Shown here piece after piece: positions 27,628-37,389 of a stretch of DNA of 64,000 bases (positions are counted from its first letter, which is position 1; each line of letters starts with the position of its first letter). Position numbers and translations under genes: made by a program. The stretch is from Rosenbergiella epipactidis (GTDB lineage Bacteria; Pseudomonadota; Gammaproteobacteria; Enterobacterales; Enterobacteriaceae): positions 62,001 to 126,000 of the forward strand of contig NZ_JABBFQ010000006.1 in the NCBI RefSeq assembly GCF_018494055.1, read 5' to 3'. The notes under the pieces were generated by a model. It did not search any database, was not told the origin of the DNA, and was given only the letters and a program-made list of their open reading frames with translations.

Positions 27628-27632
27628 TGCTA
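27621..27632. promoter_or_regulatory. MntR-type operator 2
   Basis: TAGCCAATGCTA, extended rightwards as GCTATGTG, is a second MntR-like inverted repeat centred 19 bp from the first, near two helical turns. It covers the -35 of the mntS promoter and lies upstream of the candidate mntR promoter. Confidence 0.55.
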
Positions 27633-27645
27633 TGTGAGAAAAGGG

Positions 27646-27673
27646 TTGAGCTTGACCTCATCTCGTTTAAGAT
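27646..27673 (+). promoter_or_regulatory. Candidate mntR promoter
   Basis: TTGAGC (27646-27651), 16-bp spacer, TAAGAT (27668-27673). It precedes mntR by about 50 bases. A perfect 14-bp palindrome CAATGTCGACATTG (27689-27702) lies between this promoter and the mntR ribosome-binding site. Confidence 0.35.
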
Positions 27674-27721
27674 AGTGAGCATGGTCGGCAATGTCGACAT
27701 TGGCCTTTGTAAGGAATTTCG

Positions 27722-28189
27722 ATGAATCACCCTAACACTCGTGTAAAGCCAACAATTGGCCCAATTAAAGATCTAGAAAACCATGTTGAAGGGTTTAAAC
27801 AGGTTAGAGAAGCGCATCGACGCGAACTTATTGATGACTACCTTGAGTTAATTTCTGATCTTATTCATGAGTTTGGCGAAGTCCGTCAGGTAGATATGGC
27901 TGCACGATTAGGTGTTTCACAACCCACCGTAGCAAAAATGCTGAAACGTTTAGCGGCTGCCGGGCTTATTCAACAAATCCCATATCGTGGGGTATTTTTA
28001 ACTCAAGAAGGTGAAAGTTTGGCTCAGCAGAGCCGAGAGCGCCATGCAATAGTTGAAGAATTTTTATTAAGTCTAGGTATTTCGCCGGAAGTCGCGCACT
28101 GTGATGCCGAAGGGATCGAACACCATGTTAGCGATGAGACCTTAGCCGTTTTCAAAGTATTTATCGCCCAAAAAAAAATTAATCTCTAA
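27722..28189 (+). CDS. mntR: Manganese-responsive transcriptional regulator MntR
   Basis: DtxR-family repressor that senses manganese and controls mntH, mntS and export genes. 155 residues, the E. coli length. A winged helix-turn-helix lies at about residues 40-95 ([29 protein letters not shown]), followed by a dimerisation and metal-binding domain with [23 protein letters not shown], whose Cys, Glu and His residues are the expected ligands. AAGGA precedes the ATG at 27722. It is divergent from the mntS-like gene with MntR-type sites between them. Confidence 0.96.
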   Translation: MNHPNTRVKPTIGPIKDLENHVEGFKQVREAHRRELIDDYLELISDLIHEFGEVRQVDMAARLGVSQPTVAKMLKRLAAAGLIQQIPYRGVFLTQEGESLAQQSRERHAIVEEFLLSLGISPEVAHCDAEGIEHHVSDETLAVFKVFIAQKKINL

Positions 28190-28649
28190 AATAAGCCGCG
28201 AGAAATCGGTATTTTCCTTATAAAGAGTAGGGGATAATTAGTGATTACGGCTATTATTCCCTCGTCAATTTAACGCTGCTCTTTCGTCGTTATTGTTACC
28301 GAACCTCAAGACGTATTATTTTTTTTTCTGAAAATTATGTTAATTAATCAAAATTCTTTTACACTATAAGAGAAAGTAATGAACACAATTTTTGAATGGA
28401 ATCAGTACCAGAATTATCTGAAACTGGTAGTTACTTAATAAAGTATATTCCAATGTTAGATTAAAAGCGTTTAATGATTTAACAATTTCAAAAGTAATGA
28501 ATTTGTAATGAAGGTGTCAGATCTCTTTACCTTGAAATAATATTTATTTTTAGAATTAATATTTTCTAATTTTCTATTTATTTTCTAAACTAATTTCGGT
28601 AACCTTGGCATTATTGTGATTTTTAAAATTTATAGAAAGGGAAAAAATA
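28190..28649. other. AT-rich upstream region of the H-NS family gene
   Basis: About 460 bases, very AT-rich with many A- and T-tracts, a composition typical of curved DNA bound by H-NS itself, so autoregulation is plausible. A 19-codon open frame at 28379-28438 (starting MNTIFEWN) has only a weak ribosome-binding site and is not called as a gene. No tRNA or known riboswitch is seen. Confidence 0.55.
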
Positions 28650-29048
28650 ATGAGCGACGTTTTTAAACTACTGAACAATATCCGTACACTCCGCGCACAA
28701 GCTCGCGAAGTTGAGTTAACTGATCTGGAAGAGATTTTAGAAAAATTAACGACTGTCGTGACCGAACGTCGTGAAGAAATTGAAGCTGAAGAAGAATTAA
28801 ACCGTGAGAAAGCGGAAAAGCTTTCTAAATACCGCGAATTATTAGCGGCCGAAGGTATCGACCCAAGCGAATTACTAGGCGCAGCAGAGACAAGTAAAAA
28901 ACGTGCTAAACGTGCACCTCGCCCTGCTAAGTATGCGTATACTGATGAGAATGGTGAGAAGAAATCTTGGACTGGTCAAGGCCGTACTCCAGCTGCTATC
29001 AAAAAAGCGCTGGACGAAGGTAAATCACTGGATAGCTTCTTAATCTAA
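28650..29048 (+). CDS. H-NS/StpA family nucleoid-associated protein
   Basis: 132 residues with the two-domain H-NS plan. The N-terminal dimerisation helices ([19 protein letters not shown], then a Glu-rich coiled coil at about 25-65) match E. coli H-NS closely; the linker is basic ([13 protein letters not shown]); the C-terminal DNA-binding domain has [15 protein letters not shown] with the QGR minor-groove motif. It binds and silences AT-rich DNA. In K-12 hns lies by galU and tdk and stpA elsewhere, so this copy between mntR and ybiT is either a paralogue or a relocated hns. I cannot choose between these without the rest of the genome. AGGGA precedes the ATG. Confidence 0.92.
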   Translation: MSDVFKLLNNIRTLRAQAREVELTDLEEILEKLTTVVTERREEIEAEEELNREKAEKLSKYRELLAAEGIDPSELLGAAETSKKRAKRAPRPAKYAYTDENGEKKSWTGQGRTPAAIKKALDEGKSLDSFLI

Positions 29049-29066
29049 GCCTCAGTGCTCTTGAAG

Positions 29067-29092
29067 AACCAGCGCTTGCGCTGGTTTTTTTA
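29067..29092 (+). terminator. Intrinsic terminator after the H-NS family gene
   Basis: AACCAGCGC (29067-29075) pairs with GCGCTGGTT (29078-29086) over a two-base apex, followed by T residues to about 29091. Confidence 0.9.
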
Positions 29093-29230
29093 TTGTTTTT
29101 CTTTCTGTAACATTCAGAGAATTTTTCCAGATGAGTTATAATTACCTTATCATGTCGTGATTACACAGCGGTAAATTCTGTCAAGTCATACTCCATCATT
29201 GCCCAACCCCATTAATTAAAAGGCTTAATC

Positions 29231-30823
29231 GTGTTAGTAACCAATAACGTAACCATGCAATTTGGTAGTAAACCACTATTTGAAAATATTTCTGTTAAAT
29301 TTGGCGGAGGTAACCGCTATGGGTTAATTGGCGCAAACGGTAGCGGTAAATCAACCTTTATGAAAATTTTGGGACGTGATTTACAACCAACGGCGGGTAA
29401 TGTTGCGCAAGATACGAATGAGCGTATTGGTAAGTTACGCCAAGACCAGTTTGCTTTTGAAGCCTTCAGTGTCTTGGATACAGTGATAATGGGCCATGAT
29501 GAGTTATGGCAAATTAAGCAAGAAAGGGACCGTATTTACGCATTACCGGAAATGAGTGAAGAAGAAGGCTATAAGGTCGCCGATCTCGAAGTCCTCTATG
29601 GTGAAATGGATGGTTATAGCGCTGAAGCGCGTGCGGGAGAACTGTTACTGGGTGTTGGAATTGAGGTCGATTTACATTATGGCCCTATGAGCGAAGTCGC
29701 TCCTGGCTGGAAGCTACGTGTATTACTTGCCCAAGCACTGTTTTCTAATCCTGATATTCTGCTATTAGATGAACCGACCAACAACTTGGATATCGATACC
29801 ATCCGCTGGTTAGAACAAACGTTAAATGAGCGTGATAGTACGATGGTTATTATTTCGCATGACCGTCACTTCCTAAATATGGTCTGCACCCATATGGCCG
29901 ATTTGGATTACGGTGAAATTCGTGTGTATCCAGGTAATTACGATGAATACATGACGGCGGCTACGCAATCTCGTGAGCGCCTACTTTCTGATAATGCTAA
30001 GAAGAAAGCACAGATTGCAGAACTGCAATCTTTCGTTAGCCGCTTTAGTGCTAACGCATCGAAGTCACGCCAAGCAACATCGCGTGCGAAACAGATCGAT
30101 AAAATTAAATTAGATGAAGTCAAAGCATCGAGCCGACAAAATCCCTTTATCCGCTTCGAACAAGATAAAAAACTATTCCGTAATGCTTTAGAAGTTGAAG
30201 CGTTAACCAAAGGATTCGATAACGGACCGCTATTTTCAACACTGAGTCTCCTCCTCGAAGTCGGAGAGAAATTAGCGATTATTGGTGCCAACGGTATCGG
30301 TAAAACCACGTTACTTAAAACGTTAGTTGGTGATGTCACGCCAGAAAGTGGCAGTGTTAAATGGTCTGAAAATGCTTCAATTGGTTATTATGCTCAGGAC
30401 CATGAATACGAATTTGCAAACGACTTAACGGTTTTTGACTGGATGAGCCAATGGATGCAAGCGGGTGATGACGAGCAATCAGTAAGAAGTGTGCTGGGTC
30501 GTTTGCTGTTTAGCCAAGACGATATTAAAAAGCCGGCTAAAGTGCTATCTGGAGGGGAAAAGGGGCGGATGCTATTCGGTAAATTAATGATGCAAAAACC
30601 GAATATCTTAATTATGGATGAGCCAACGAACCACTTAGATATGGAATCCATCGAATCGTTGAATATGGCACTAGAAATGTTCGAAGGGACGCTGATCTTC
30701 GTTTCACATGACCGCGAATTTGTCAGCTCCTTAGCCACTCGGGTTCTGGAAATTAAACCCGGTAAAGTCAGCGACTTTACCGGTAATTATGAAGATTATC
30801 TTAATTCCCAAGGTATCAACTAG
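29231..30823 (+). CDS. ybiT: ABC-F ATPase YbiT
   Basis: 530 residues, closely collinear with E. coli YbiT. Two ABC domains: Walker A GANGSGKS (about residues 33-40) and GANGIGKT (about 353-360), Walker [12 protein letters not shown] and [11 protein letters not shown], with the linker rich in Lys and Ser ([25 protein letters not shown]) that in ABC-F proteins reaches into the ribosome. No membrane segments, so it is a cytosolic translation factor rather than a transporter. The start is GTG 29231 with AAGG upstream and agrees with the [18 protein letters not shown]-terminus. A hairpin at its 3' side overlaps the moeB stop codon. Confidence 0.96.
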   Translation: MLVTNNVTMQFGSKPLFENISVKFGGGNRYGLIGANGSGKSTFMKILGRDLQPTAGNVAQDTNERIGKLRQDQFAFEAFSVLDTVIMGHDELWQIKQERDRIYALPEMSEEEGYKVADLEVLYGEMDGYSAEARAGELLLGVGIEVDLHYGPMSEVAPGWKLRVLLAQALFSNPDILLLDEPTNNLDIDTIRWLEQTLNERDSTMVIISHDRHFLNMVCTHMADLDYGEIRVYPGNYDEYMTAATQSRERLLSDNAKKKAQIAELQSFVSRFSANASKSRQATSRAKQIDKIKLDEVKASSRQNPFIRFEQDKKLFRNALEVEALTKGFDNGPLFSTLSLLLEVGEKLAIIGANGIGKTTLLKTLVGDVTPESGSVKWSENASIGYYAQDHEYEFANDLTVFDWMSQWMQAGDDEQSVRSVLGRLLFSQDDIKKPAKVLSGGEKGRMLFGKLMMQKPNILIMDEPTNHLDMESIESLNMALEMFEGTLIFVSHDREFVSSLATRVLEIKPGKVSDFTGNYEDYLNSQGIN

Positions 30824-30831
30824 TGACCACT

Positions 30832-30859
30832 GTGCCTAACGCTTATTGAGGTTAGGCAC
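30832..30859. terminator. Hairpin between ybiT and moeB, overlapping the moeB stop
   Basis: GTGCCTAAC (30832-30840) pairs with GTTAGGCAC (30851-30859), loop of ten bases. The right arm contains the moeB stop codon (minus strand, 30852-30854). No U-tract, so it probably defines 3' ends of the convergent messages by another route. Confidence 0.5.
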
Positions 30860-31601
30860 AAAGCTCACAGTGTGGATTTCGCTTTACCTTTAACGAGGTA
30901 AAGCTGAAATTCATCGCATCGTAAAGCAGGTACCGGCCTTGTGTGGTACTGCCATATTGGGTCAAATGCCTAATCGCTTCCATTGCTTGTAAACTCCCGA
31001 TAATTCCAGTCAGCGGTGCCATCACGCCATTTTCTACACAGCTACCGATAGGTTCGCCAAAAAAATGGCTGAGACACTCGTAGCAAGGCTCGTCCTTCTG
31101 CCAAGTAAAGCTGATCACACAACCTTCCATTCGGATAGCTGCGCCTGAAATGAGCGGAGTAGAGGTCGCAAAACAATGACGATTTATCTGCTGGCGGCTC
31201 GAAAGCTGGTCGGTACAATCGATAACTATCTGCTGTTCAGCACAGCGTACCTGCCATTCACTGGATTCATCGACAGCTTGCTGCACAACACTGATTCGAC
31301 ACTCTGGATTACGCAAGGCGAGCTGATGTTGTGCCACCTCAACTTTCGCTTTCCCGCAGTCGGTCTCAGTGAAGAGTATCTGTCTAGGAAGGTTAGAGAG
31401 GCTGACGGTATCGGGATCAACTAATGTTAGCTGGCCGATGCCGCTTGAGGCTAAATAAGTCGCCACAACGCAGCCTAACCCTCCCATTCCTACAATCATA
31501 ACGTTTGCTGCGGCGAGCTGTTGCTGCTTATCAATATCAAAATCTTTTAGGGCTATTTGCCGGTCGTAGCGTAATAACGCATTATCAGATAAAGGCATCA
31601 T
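30852..31601 (-). CDS. moeB: Molybdopterin-synthase adenylyltransferase MoeB
   Basis: E1-like enzyme that adenylates the C-terminal glycine of MoaD so that it can accept sulfur. 249 residues, the E. coli length. The ATP-binding loop is VGMGGLGCVVATYLASSG (about residues 37-54). Conserved further on are DPDTVSLSNLPRQ, IDCTDQL and the paired zinc cysteines (PCYECLSH and HCELC at the C-terminus). It follows moeA with a four-base overlap (moeA stop within the moeB start at 31598-31601), so the two form an operon. Confidence 0.95.
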   Translation of the reverse strand: MMPLSDNALLRYDRQIALKDFDIDKQQQLAAANVMIVGMGGLGCVVATYLASSGIGQLTLVDPDTVSLSNLPRQILFTETDCGKAKVEVAQHQLALRNPECRISVVQQAVDESSEWQVRCAEQQIVIDCTDQLSSRQQINRHCFATSTPLISGAAIRMEGCVISFTWQKDEPCYECLSHFFGEPIGSCVENGVMAPLTGIIGSLQAMEAIRHLTQYGSTTQGRYLLYDAMNFSFTSLKVKRNPHCELCA

Positions 31602-32830
31602 GCACCGTCTAAAAATTCGGGGAAGGGCTGGATCATCACTTTCTCACCTTGGGAGAGTGAACCCGACTCACGCGGCAAGCAGATAAAACAGTTGGCATGC
31701 GTAAAGGTACTGAACATATGCGAACCCTGTTTATCATCCGCTGTGACGTGGAGTTCACCGTGCTGAGATCGATAATATCCACGCTGAAATTCGGTCCGGC
31801 CCGGTTGCTTAGTGATTGGGGCAGTCAAGGTTGCAGTGAAGGAAGTGAAAGGCGCAGCAGTGATCCCTTGTAATCGGAGGATCATCGGGTAGACCAGCTG
31901 GCAAAAAGTCACCACAGCTGAAACGGGATTACCGGGTAATCCACAAAACAGGCTTTCGCGTAATCTTCCGAAGGCGAAAGGCTTACCGGGTTTCATCGCT
32001 AACTTCCAGAACCTAATGTTCCCGCACGCCAATAGCACATCACGGGTATAGTCAGCAGCCCCTACCGATACGCCACCAGTACTAATGACCAAATCAGCCT
32101 GATGATCCGCGCGGTGGAAAGCGTCGGTCAGTGACGGTTTATTATCCGGGATAATGCCTAGGTCGATCACATTACAGCCTAGACGTTGTAGCATTAATGA
32201 AATCGCAAAGCGGTTAGTGTCGTATATCTGCCCAGCCGCGAGAGGGGTTCCTGGTAAGACCAGTTCATCTCCGGTCGAAAAAATCGCTACGCGCAGAGGG
32301 CGTATGACCTTGACGTTTTGTATACCTAAAGATGCCAATAGAGGAAGATCTTTCACTTTAAGACGGACACCAGCCTCAAGTACGACTTGTCCTTGACGAA
32401 TATCTTCACCCACTCGTCGAATATTTTGCCCAGCCTTTACGGCTGACTTCAGCTGAATACCTTGTGTCGTCCTGTCGGTCTGCTCTTGCATAATAACGGC
32501 TTCACAGCCTTCGGGGATCGGTGCTCCAGTCATAATTTGGACAACGTGACCGGCGGGCAGGGAACCCGGATAGGGATTACCAGCAAACGCCTGACCCGCA
32601 ATCGGTAAAGTCTCGACGGCGTGGAGATCAGACAGCCGTAAAGCATAGCCATCCATCGCTGAATTATCGAAACTGGGTACATTGAGTGGAGAGATAATCG
32701 GCTCGGCCGTCACCCAACCCAAGGCCTCATTAATGTTCAGGGTTTGTGAGGAAATAAGCGGGGAAAGGTCATCGAGTAAAAGTGCTTGGGCGTCTTCGAC
32801 GGAGAGTAGGTCCGCGGTAAAGGGTTCCAT
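31598..32830 (-). CDS. moeA: Molybdopterin molybdenumtransferase MoeA
   Basis: Inserts molybdate into adenylated molybdopterin at the last step of cofactor synthesis. ATG at 32830 is preferred (410 residues, E. coli 411) because GAGG lies five bases upstream; a TTG 15 bases further upstream starts the longer frame. Visible blocks: FDNSAMDGYALR (about residues 56-67), MTGAPIPEGCEAVI, STGDELVLPG (about 185-194), STGGVSVGAADYTRD, KPGKPFAFG and GLPGNPVSAVVTF. First gene of moeA-moeB. Confidence 0.95.
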   Translation of the reverse strand: MEPFTADLLSVEDAQALLLDDLSPLISSQTLNINEALGWVTAEPIISPLNVPSFDNSAMDGYALRLSDLHAVETLPIAGQAFAGNPYPGSLPAGHVVQIMTGAPIPEGCEAVIMQEQTDRTTQGIQLKSAVKAGQNIRRVGEDIRQGQVVLEAGVRLKVKDLPLLASLGIQNVKVIRPLRVAIFSTGDELVLPGTPLAAGQIYDTNRFAISLMLQRLGCNVIDLGIIPDNKPSLTDAFHRADHQADLVISTGGVSVGAADYTRDVLLACGNIRFWKLAMKPGKPFAFGRLRESLFCGLPGNPVSAVVTFCQLVYPMILRLQGITAAPFTSFTATLTAPITKQPGRTEFQRGYYRSQHGELHVTADDKQGSHMFSTFTHANCFICLPRESGSLSQGEKVMIQPFPEFLDGA

Positions 32831-33095
32831 CTTAACCTCGTTCAATGGGGTAATTGACTATAGAGTAACACGTTAGTAACGTTTGCTGGGTGGAGGAGTC
32901 TCTTCTTTTCCCGGTGATAATAGGGCTTAGTCTAATCAATCAGCATAGCAATTACGGGGTCGTGCGTCTTAGCGTGCCATGATGAGAGACTCAACGTTGA
33001 AAAAAAATTGTAAATCTTTTAACACGACTGTAGATACTGACACTCTGTCAGGATATCCTCGTTTTCAACGAGTTAATTAGGATTGAGTAAAAATA

Positions 33096-34292
33096 ATGCG
33101 CCCATTAAAGATGTCGACCCCGCTTCGCCCAGCGTTACTCGCTGTATTGATTATTGCCCCAAGCATTGCTTTTGCTGACCCTCAACCTAATGCTCCGCAG
33201 GTTGAGGCTAAAGCATGGGTGCTGATGGACTATGATAGCGGTAAAGTTCTCACCGAATCGCATGCCGATGATCGATTAGATCCTGCTAGTTTAACCAAAA
33301 TGATGACCAGCTATGTGGTAGGTCAAGCATTGAAAAGTGGAAAAATCAAGTCGACGGATAACGTGATCATTGGTCAAGACGCGTGGGCCACGGGGAATCC
33401 AAAACTGCGTGGCTCGTCGGTGATGTTCCTGAAACCCGGTTCACAGGTCTCTGTGGCTGACCTTAATCGCGGGGTCGTTATTCAATCGGGAAATGACGCC
33501 TGTATCGCACTTGCTGATTATGTTGCGGGCAGCCAAGATACCTTTATTGGCTTAATGAATAATTACAGTCAAAAGCTTGGCCTTAAGAATACCCACTTCA
33601 CCACCGTGCATGGCCTCGATGAGCCTGGCCAATACAGTACCGCACGTGATATGGCACTGATTGGTCAAGCCTTAATCCGTGATGTACCGGAAGAATACGC
33701 GCTGAATAAAGAGAAAGAGTTTAGCTTCAATAATATTCGTCAACCTAACCGCAACCGTCTATTGTGGAATTCATCGCTGAACGTTGATGGGATTAAAACG
33801 GGATACACCTCAGGAGCGGGTAATAATTTAGTGGCTTCTGCGACATCCGGCAATATGCGCCTTATTTCAGTGGTACTGGGTGCAAATACCGACTCTGTCC
33901 GTTTTCGTGAAAGCGAAAAATTGTTGAATTGGGGCTTCCAAAACTTCGAAACGTTATCGCCTATTAAAGCTGGCAAACCCTTTGTACAGACTAAAGTCTG
34001 GTTTGGCGAGACGAAGCAGGCTGCGCTAGGCGTAATGGATAACGCTTCTGTTACCGTTCCTAAAGGTCAGGTGAATGCGTTAAAGGCCGATTATACCTTA
34101 AACCAAAATCAGCTTTCCGCCCCGCTGACTAAAGGGCAGGTGGTCGGCCAAGTGAATTTCCAAATCAACGGGAAAGTTGTCGATCAGAAACCTTTAGTCG
34201 TATTGGAAGATGTGAAAGAGGGTGGAATGTTCAGTCGATTAGTTGATTACGTCTGGCTGCATATCTCTGCCCTGTTTGCTAAATGGTTCTAA
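33096..34292 (+). CDS. dacC: D-alanyl-D-alanine carboxypeptidase DacC (PBP6)
   Basis: Penicillin-binding protein that trims pentapeptides of peptidoglycan to tetrapeptides. 398 residues, near E. coli DacC (400). Signal peptide to about residue 27 (SIAFA). Catalytic motifs S65-L66-T67-K68, S131-G132-N133 and K234-T235-G236. The C-terminal end ([16 protein letters not shown]) is an amphipathic helix that anchors these proteins to the inner membrane. It resembles DacC more than DacA in the C-terminal region, and the location beside moeA and ybjG agrees with the K-12 dacC-ybjG order. Confidence 0.93.
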   Translation: MRPLKMSTPLRPALLAVLIIAPSIAFADPQPNAPQVEAKAWVLMDYDSGKVLTESHADDRLDPASLTKMMTSYVVGQALKSGKIKSTDNVIIGQDAWATGNPKLRGSSVMFLKPGSQVSVADLNRGVVIQSGNDACIALADYVAGSQDTFIGLMNNYSQKLGLKNTHFTTVHGLDEPGQYSTARDMALIGQALIRDVPEEYALNKEKEFSFNNIRQPNRNRLLWNSSLNVDGIKTGYTSGAGNNLVASATSGNMRLISVVLGANTDSVRFRESEKLLNWGFQNFETLSPIKAGKPFVQTKVWFGETKQAALGVMDNASVTVPKGQVNALKADYTLNQNQLSAPLTKGQVVGQVNFQINGKVVDQKPLVVLEDVKEGGMFSRLVDYVWLHISALFAKWF

Positions 34293-34313
34293 TGAGTACG
34301 CAATAGCGACCAT

Positions 34314-34357
34314 AAAAAAGTCAGGATTTTGGAGTCAGTCCATTTCCTGGCTTTTTT
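34314..34357. terminator. Bidirectional terminator between dacC and ybjG
   Basis: AAAAAAGTCAGGA (34314-34326) pairs with TTCCTGGCTTTTTT (34344-34357), with one G-U-type pair. The A-run and T-run permit termination of both dacC (plus) and ybjG (minus). Confidence 0.7.
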
Positions 34358-34371
34358 GTTTCAAGCAATCA

Positions 34372-34977
34372 TTAATCTTGTGTCCAACCCCAGCGGATCG
34401 GTAAGGCAAACAGTTGGCGATACACTTTATGAGCGAAGCTTAAAAGTGCTTGCCCATAAAATCTCCAACCCAGCTCGGCCGATAAACAGCCAATCATTCC
34501 CACCAGCAGTCCACCGACCATATCGAGTGGCCAGTGTACACCAAGATAAATACGTGACCACGCGATCAACACGCCAACGGCAAGCAGTGCAATGCCCGAC
34601 CAGGCGCGATGCCAGAATAGGAAGGCTAAACTGAAGGTAAAGATAAAGGTGCCGTGATCGCTTGGGAAAGAGGTATCTGCAGAGTGATTCAACCAATGAT
34701 ATCCCAAGCCAATCGCGAAGGGCCGAGGGTGTGGGAATATTACACCGATGACGAAGGAGAACACGATAGCGTAGAGTAAAGCGGTTGCTGTCTTAAGTAC
34801 CAGCTCACGGCGCGAATCTAAGCAATTTTTAGGTGACCAGAGCCATAGACCGACCACGAGTAGCGGAATGATACCGACAACATCTTTAGCCAAAATGGTG
34901 GCGAAATTAATCAACCAATGAGGAGAATCTGGAGTCGCATTAAGCCATAAAAAAAGTTGAGTATTCAACTGCTCCAT
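34372..34977 (-). CDS. ybjG: Undecaprenyl-diphosphatase YbjG (PAP2 family)
   Basis: Inner membrane phosphatase that recycles the undecaprenyl carrier lipid for cell wall synthesis. ATG 34977 gives 201 residues (E. coli YbjG 198) and the N-terminus MEQLNTQLFLWLNATPDSP, aligning with the E. coli protein; a longer frame starts 33 bases upstream. PAP2 signature segments: HPRPF (about residues 76-80), FPSDHGTFIF with the catalytic histidine, and SRIYLGVHWPLDMVGG with the second. Six hydrophobic helices. The ribosome-binding site AGGAG is 12 bases away, which is rather long. Confidence 0.92.
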   Translation of the reverse strand: MEQLNTQLFLWLNATPDSPHWLINFATILAKDVVGIIPLLVVGLWLWSPKNCLDSRRELVLKTATALLYAIVFSFVIGVIFPHPRPFAIGLGYHWLNHSADTSFPSDHGTFIFTFSLAFLFWHRAWSGIALLAVGVLIAWSRIYLGVHWPLDMVGGLLVGMIGCLSAELGWRFYGQALLSFAHKVYRQLFALPIRWGWTQD

Positions 34978-35094
34978 AATATTACTATTCTCCTGAAGGG
35001 TGGGTAGCATTAATTGTTAACGTTCAATGTTAATATAATTAATGTTTTGCGACTAGGGTGAAAAGTCTTATCTTTTCACCCTATAGGCTGATGG

Positions 35095-36777
35095 CTAGCC
35101 GCCTGGCCACAACATCACCACAAGTGTCCCAGCAAGGGTCAGAATAACGTTAGCAATCGCATAGGTCCCAGCATACCCTAGCGCGGGAATACTGCTGCGC
35201 GCGGTATCGCTAATAATTTCTAGCGCTGGGGCGCAGGTGCGCGCTCCCATCAAGGCACCGAACAGCATCGCTCGGTTCATTCGTAACACATAAGCGCCGA
35301 AACAGTAACAGATTACAACAGGTAAAAGACTGACGACGACGCCACACAGCAGCATGGAAAGCCCGTTCTCACCCAGCCCATGGTGTAAGCCACTGCCTGC
35401 GCTTAAGCCGACACCGGCCATAAAGACCAGCAATCCAAACTCTTTTACCATGGTCAATGCCCCTTGCGGGATATAACCGAAGGTTGGGTGGTTGGCACGT
35501 AAGAAACCGAGCATAATCCCTGCAAAAAGTAGCCCGGCCGCATTACCAATACCAAAACCAAAATTGCTGAATTGAAATGTCACCATACCGATCATCAATC
35601 CAACGATAAAGAAGGAACAGAAGGCCAGTAGGTCGGTCATTTGACTGTGAATAGCGACAAAACCAATGCGGTCGGCAATACTCTTGACCCGTCTTGTCTC
35701 ACCGCTGATCTGTAAGATATCGCCTTTATTTAATAAGATATCGTCATCAATGGGCATTTCGATCTGGTTGCGGATAACACGGTTAAGAAAGCAGCCATGA
35801 TCGGTTAAGCGAAGTTTCCCTAGACGCTTATTGACCGCATTATGGTTTTTTACCACGATCTCTTCGGTGACAATTCGCATATCCAGTAGGTCACGATCGA
35901 ACACCTCTTTCCCATGACGGAAACTCGGATCTAATCGCGCATGCGCATCGGGATAACCGACCAAAGAGATATCATCACCTTCTTGTAACACTGCATCGCC
36001 GTCTGGACTAGCCAAGATACCGTTACGTCGGATTCGCTCGATGTAGCAACCCGTGTGTCGATAAATCCCCAGTTCGCGTAAGTTTTTACCGCCACTCCAC
36101 TCGACAAGTTCTTTTCCGACACGGTAGGCACGGATAACCGGTAAAAAAACCTTACGCTGGCTATCGGCATCTAAGCCGCGCTCGCGTGCGATTTGCTGTG
36201 CGCTAGTAGGAAGATCCTGGTGTTGTAATCGTGGAAGGTAGCGGGCAGCAAAGATCAAACTGACTAAGCCGACTAAATAGGTTAAGGCATAGCCTAGACT
36301 GAGATTATCTTGCAACAGGGCGAGTTGTTGGGGATCACTAATCACTTGCCGGAGTGTGTCTCCGGCCCCGACCAGTACCGGTGTAGAGGTCATCGAGCCT
36401 GCCAGTATTCCAGCAGAGAGGCCAATATCCCAGTGAAAAAGTTTGCCCAGACCCAGCACGATCAGTAATGCACTACCAACCATCACCAAAGCGAGCATTA
36501 AATAGTTTTTCCCATCACGGAAAAAAATTGAAAAGAAGTTAGGCCCGGCTTCGATACCCACGCAGAAAATAAACAGCATGAAACCTAAGCTCAGCGCATT
36601 AGTATTAATAGAGTAATGTTGTTCGCCTAGCAGCAGAGAGACCACCAGTACCCCGATTGAGCTACCGAGCTGGATACTGCCAAGCCGAAGTTTTCCTAAG
36701 CAAAGACCGAGAGAGAGCACTACAAAAAGAAGCAAGACATCATTGGCGCTGAGCAAATTTGCAACGTTTATATTCAC
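35095..36777 (-). CDS. ybjL: YbjL, putative aspartate:alanine exchanger (AAE) family transporter
   Basis: 560 residues, E. coli YbjL 561. Two blocks of membrane segments (about residues 5-180 and 380-558) enclose two RCK_C / TrkA-C-like regulatory domains (about 200-370; [32 protein letters not shown]). [15 protein letters not shown] and [31 protein letters not shown] are characteristic half-repeats of the AAE family. Substrate of YbjL is uncertain; glutamate export has been reported for E. coli. Same strand as grxA, 182 bases downstream of it. Confidence 0.93.
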   Translation of the reverse strand: MNINVANLLSANDVLLLFVVLSLGLCLGKLRLGSIQLGSSIGVLVVSLLLGEQHYSINTNALSLGFMLFIFCVGIEAGPNFFSIFFRDGKNYLMLALVMVGSALLIVLGLGKLFHWDIGLSAGILAGSMTSTPVLVGAGDTLRQVISDPQQLALLQDNLSLGYALTYLVGLVSLIFAARYLPRLQHQDLPTSAQQIARERGLDADSQRKVFLPVIRAYRVGKELVEWSGGKNLRELGIYRHTGCYIERIRRNGILASPDGDAVLQEGDDISLVGYPDAHARLDPSFRHGKEVFDRDLLDMRIVTEEIVVKNHNAVNKRLGKLRLTDHGCFLNRVIRNQIEMPIDDDILLNKGDILQISGETRRVKSIADRIGFVAIHSQMTDLLAFCSFFIVGLMIGMVTFQFSNFGFGIGNAAGLLFAGIMLGFLRANHPTFGYIPQGALTMVKEFGLLVFMAGVGLSAGSGLHHGLGENGLSMLLCGVVVSLLPVVICYCFGAYVLRMNRAMLFGALMGARTCAPALEIISDTARSSIPALGYAGTYAIANVILTLAGTLVVMLWPGG

Positions 36778-36959
36778 GAGTCAATTTTCATTAATAAGTC
36801 GAAGAGTGATTCCATCAGCCAGCTTTGGGCTTCGGCTGACGGTTCTAAAAAACCGACTCATTCTAATCGTTCACTTGCCTAACTGCTATGACTGTTTGAG
36901 AGAAAAAATGATTTTATACAGAGGGATGGCGGGTACTGATGCGTCAGTACCCGAAAAGA

Positions 36960-37223
36960 TTATTGATATAATCCAAGGTGTTGCTTGGCGTAGGCTTCAA
37001 ACTCGGTAAAGCCGCCAACGTGTGATTCGTCGATGAAGATTTGCGGAACAGTTTCCACCGTCTTCCCTGCGCTTTTCGATAAATCGTCTTTGCTGATCCC
37101 TTCAGCGTGAATATCCACATAGCGATAGCTAAAATCGTCACGCTCTTCAGTCAATTTATCCGCTAACTCTTTGGCACGGACACAATAGGGACAAGCAGGA
37201 CGACCAAAAATTACCACAAACAT
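36960..37223 (-). CDS. grxA: Glutaredoxin 1
   Basis: Glutathione-dependent disulfide reductase that recycles ribonucleotide reductase. ATG 37223 gives 87 residues (E. coli 85) and is preceded by AAAGGAG at five bases; the frame extends 11 codons upstream without reason. Active site C11-P12-Y13-C14. TVPQIFIDESHVGGFTEF contains the cis-proline and the glutathione-binding loop. Usually OxyR-regulated. Divergent from nfsA; the K-12 gene ybjC, which normally lies between them, is missing. Confidence 0.95.
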   Translation of the reverse strand: MFVVIFGRPACPYCVRAKELADKLTEERDDFSYRYVDIHAEGISKDDLSKSAGKTVETVPQIFIDESHVGGFTEFEAYAKQHLGLYQ

Positions 37224-37389
37224 AACAGCTCCTTTGAAGAATGAACGATTTATCATGCCTTGCTGGCTGAAAGATTGGAAGTCGAGAAGAGGGCTTATCG
37301 TCGATTTCGCACAATCGGTGAGTCGGTAGGGATGCTAGACGGTTGAGTAATGGCTACACTTACGCTTTACCCTATTTTTGGAGTGCGTT

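Noticed and set aside
28379-28438. 19-codon frame as a leader peptide
   Set aside because: Only a weak ribosome-binding site and no recognised attenuator or codon pattern; kept as a finding about the gap, not as a gene.
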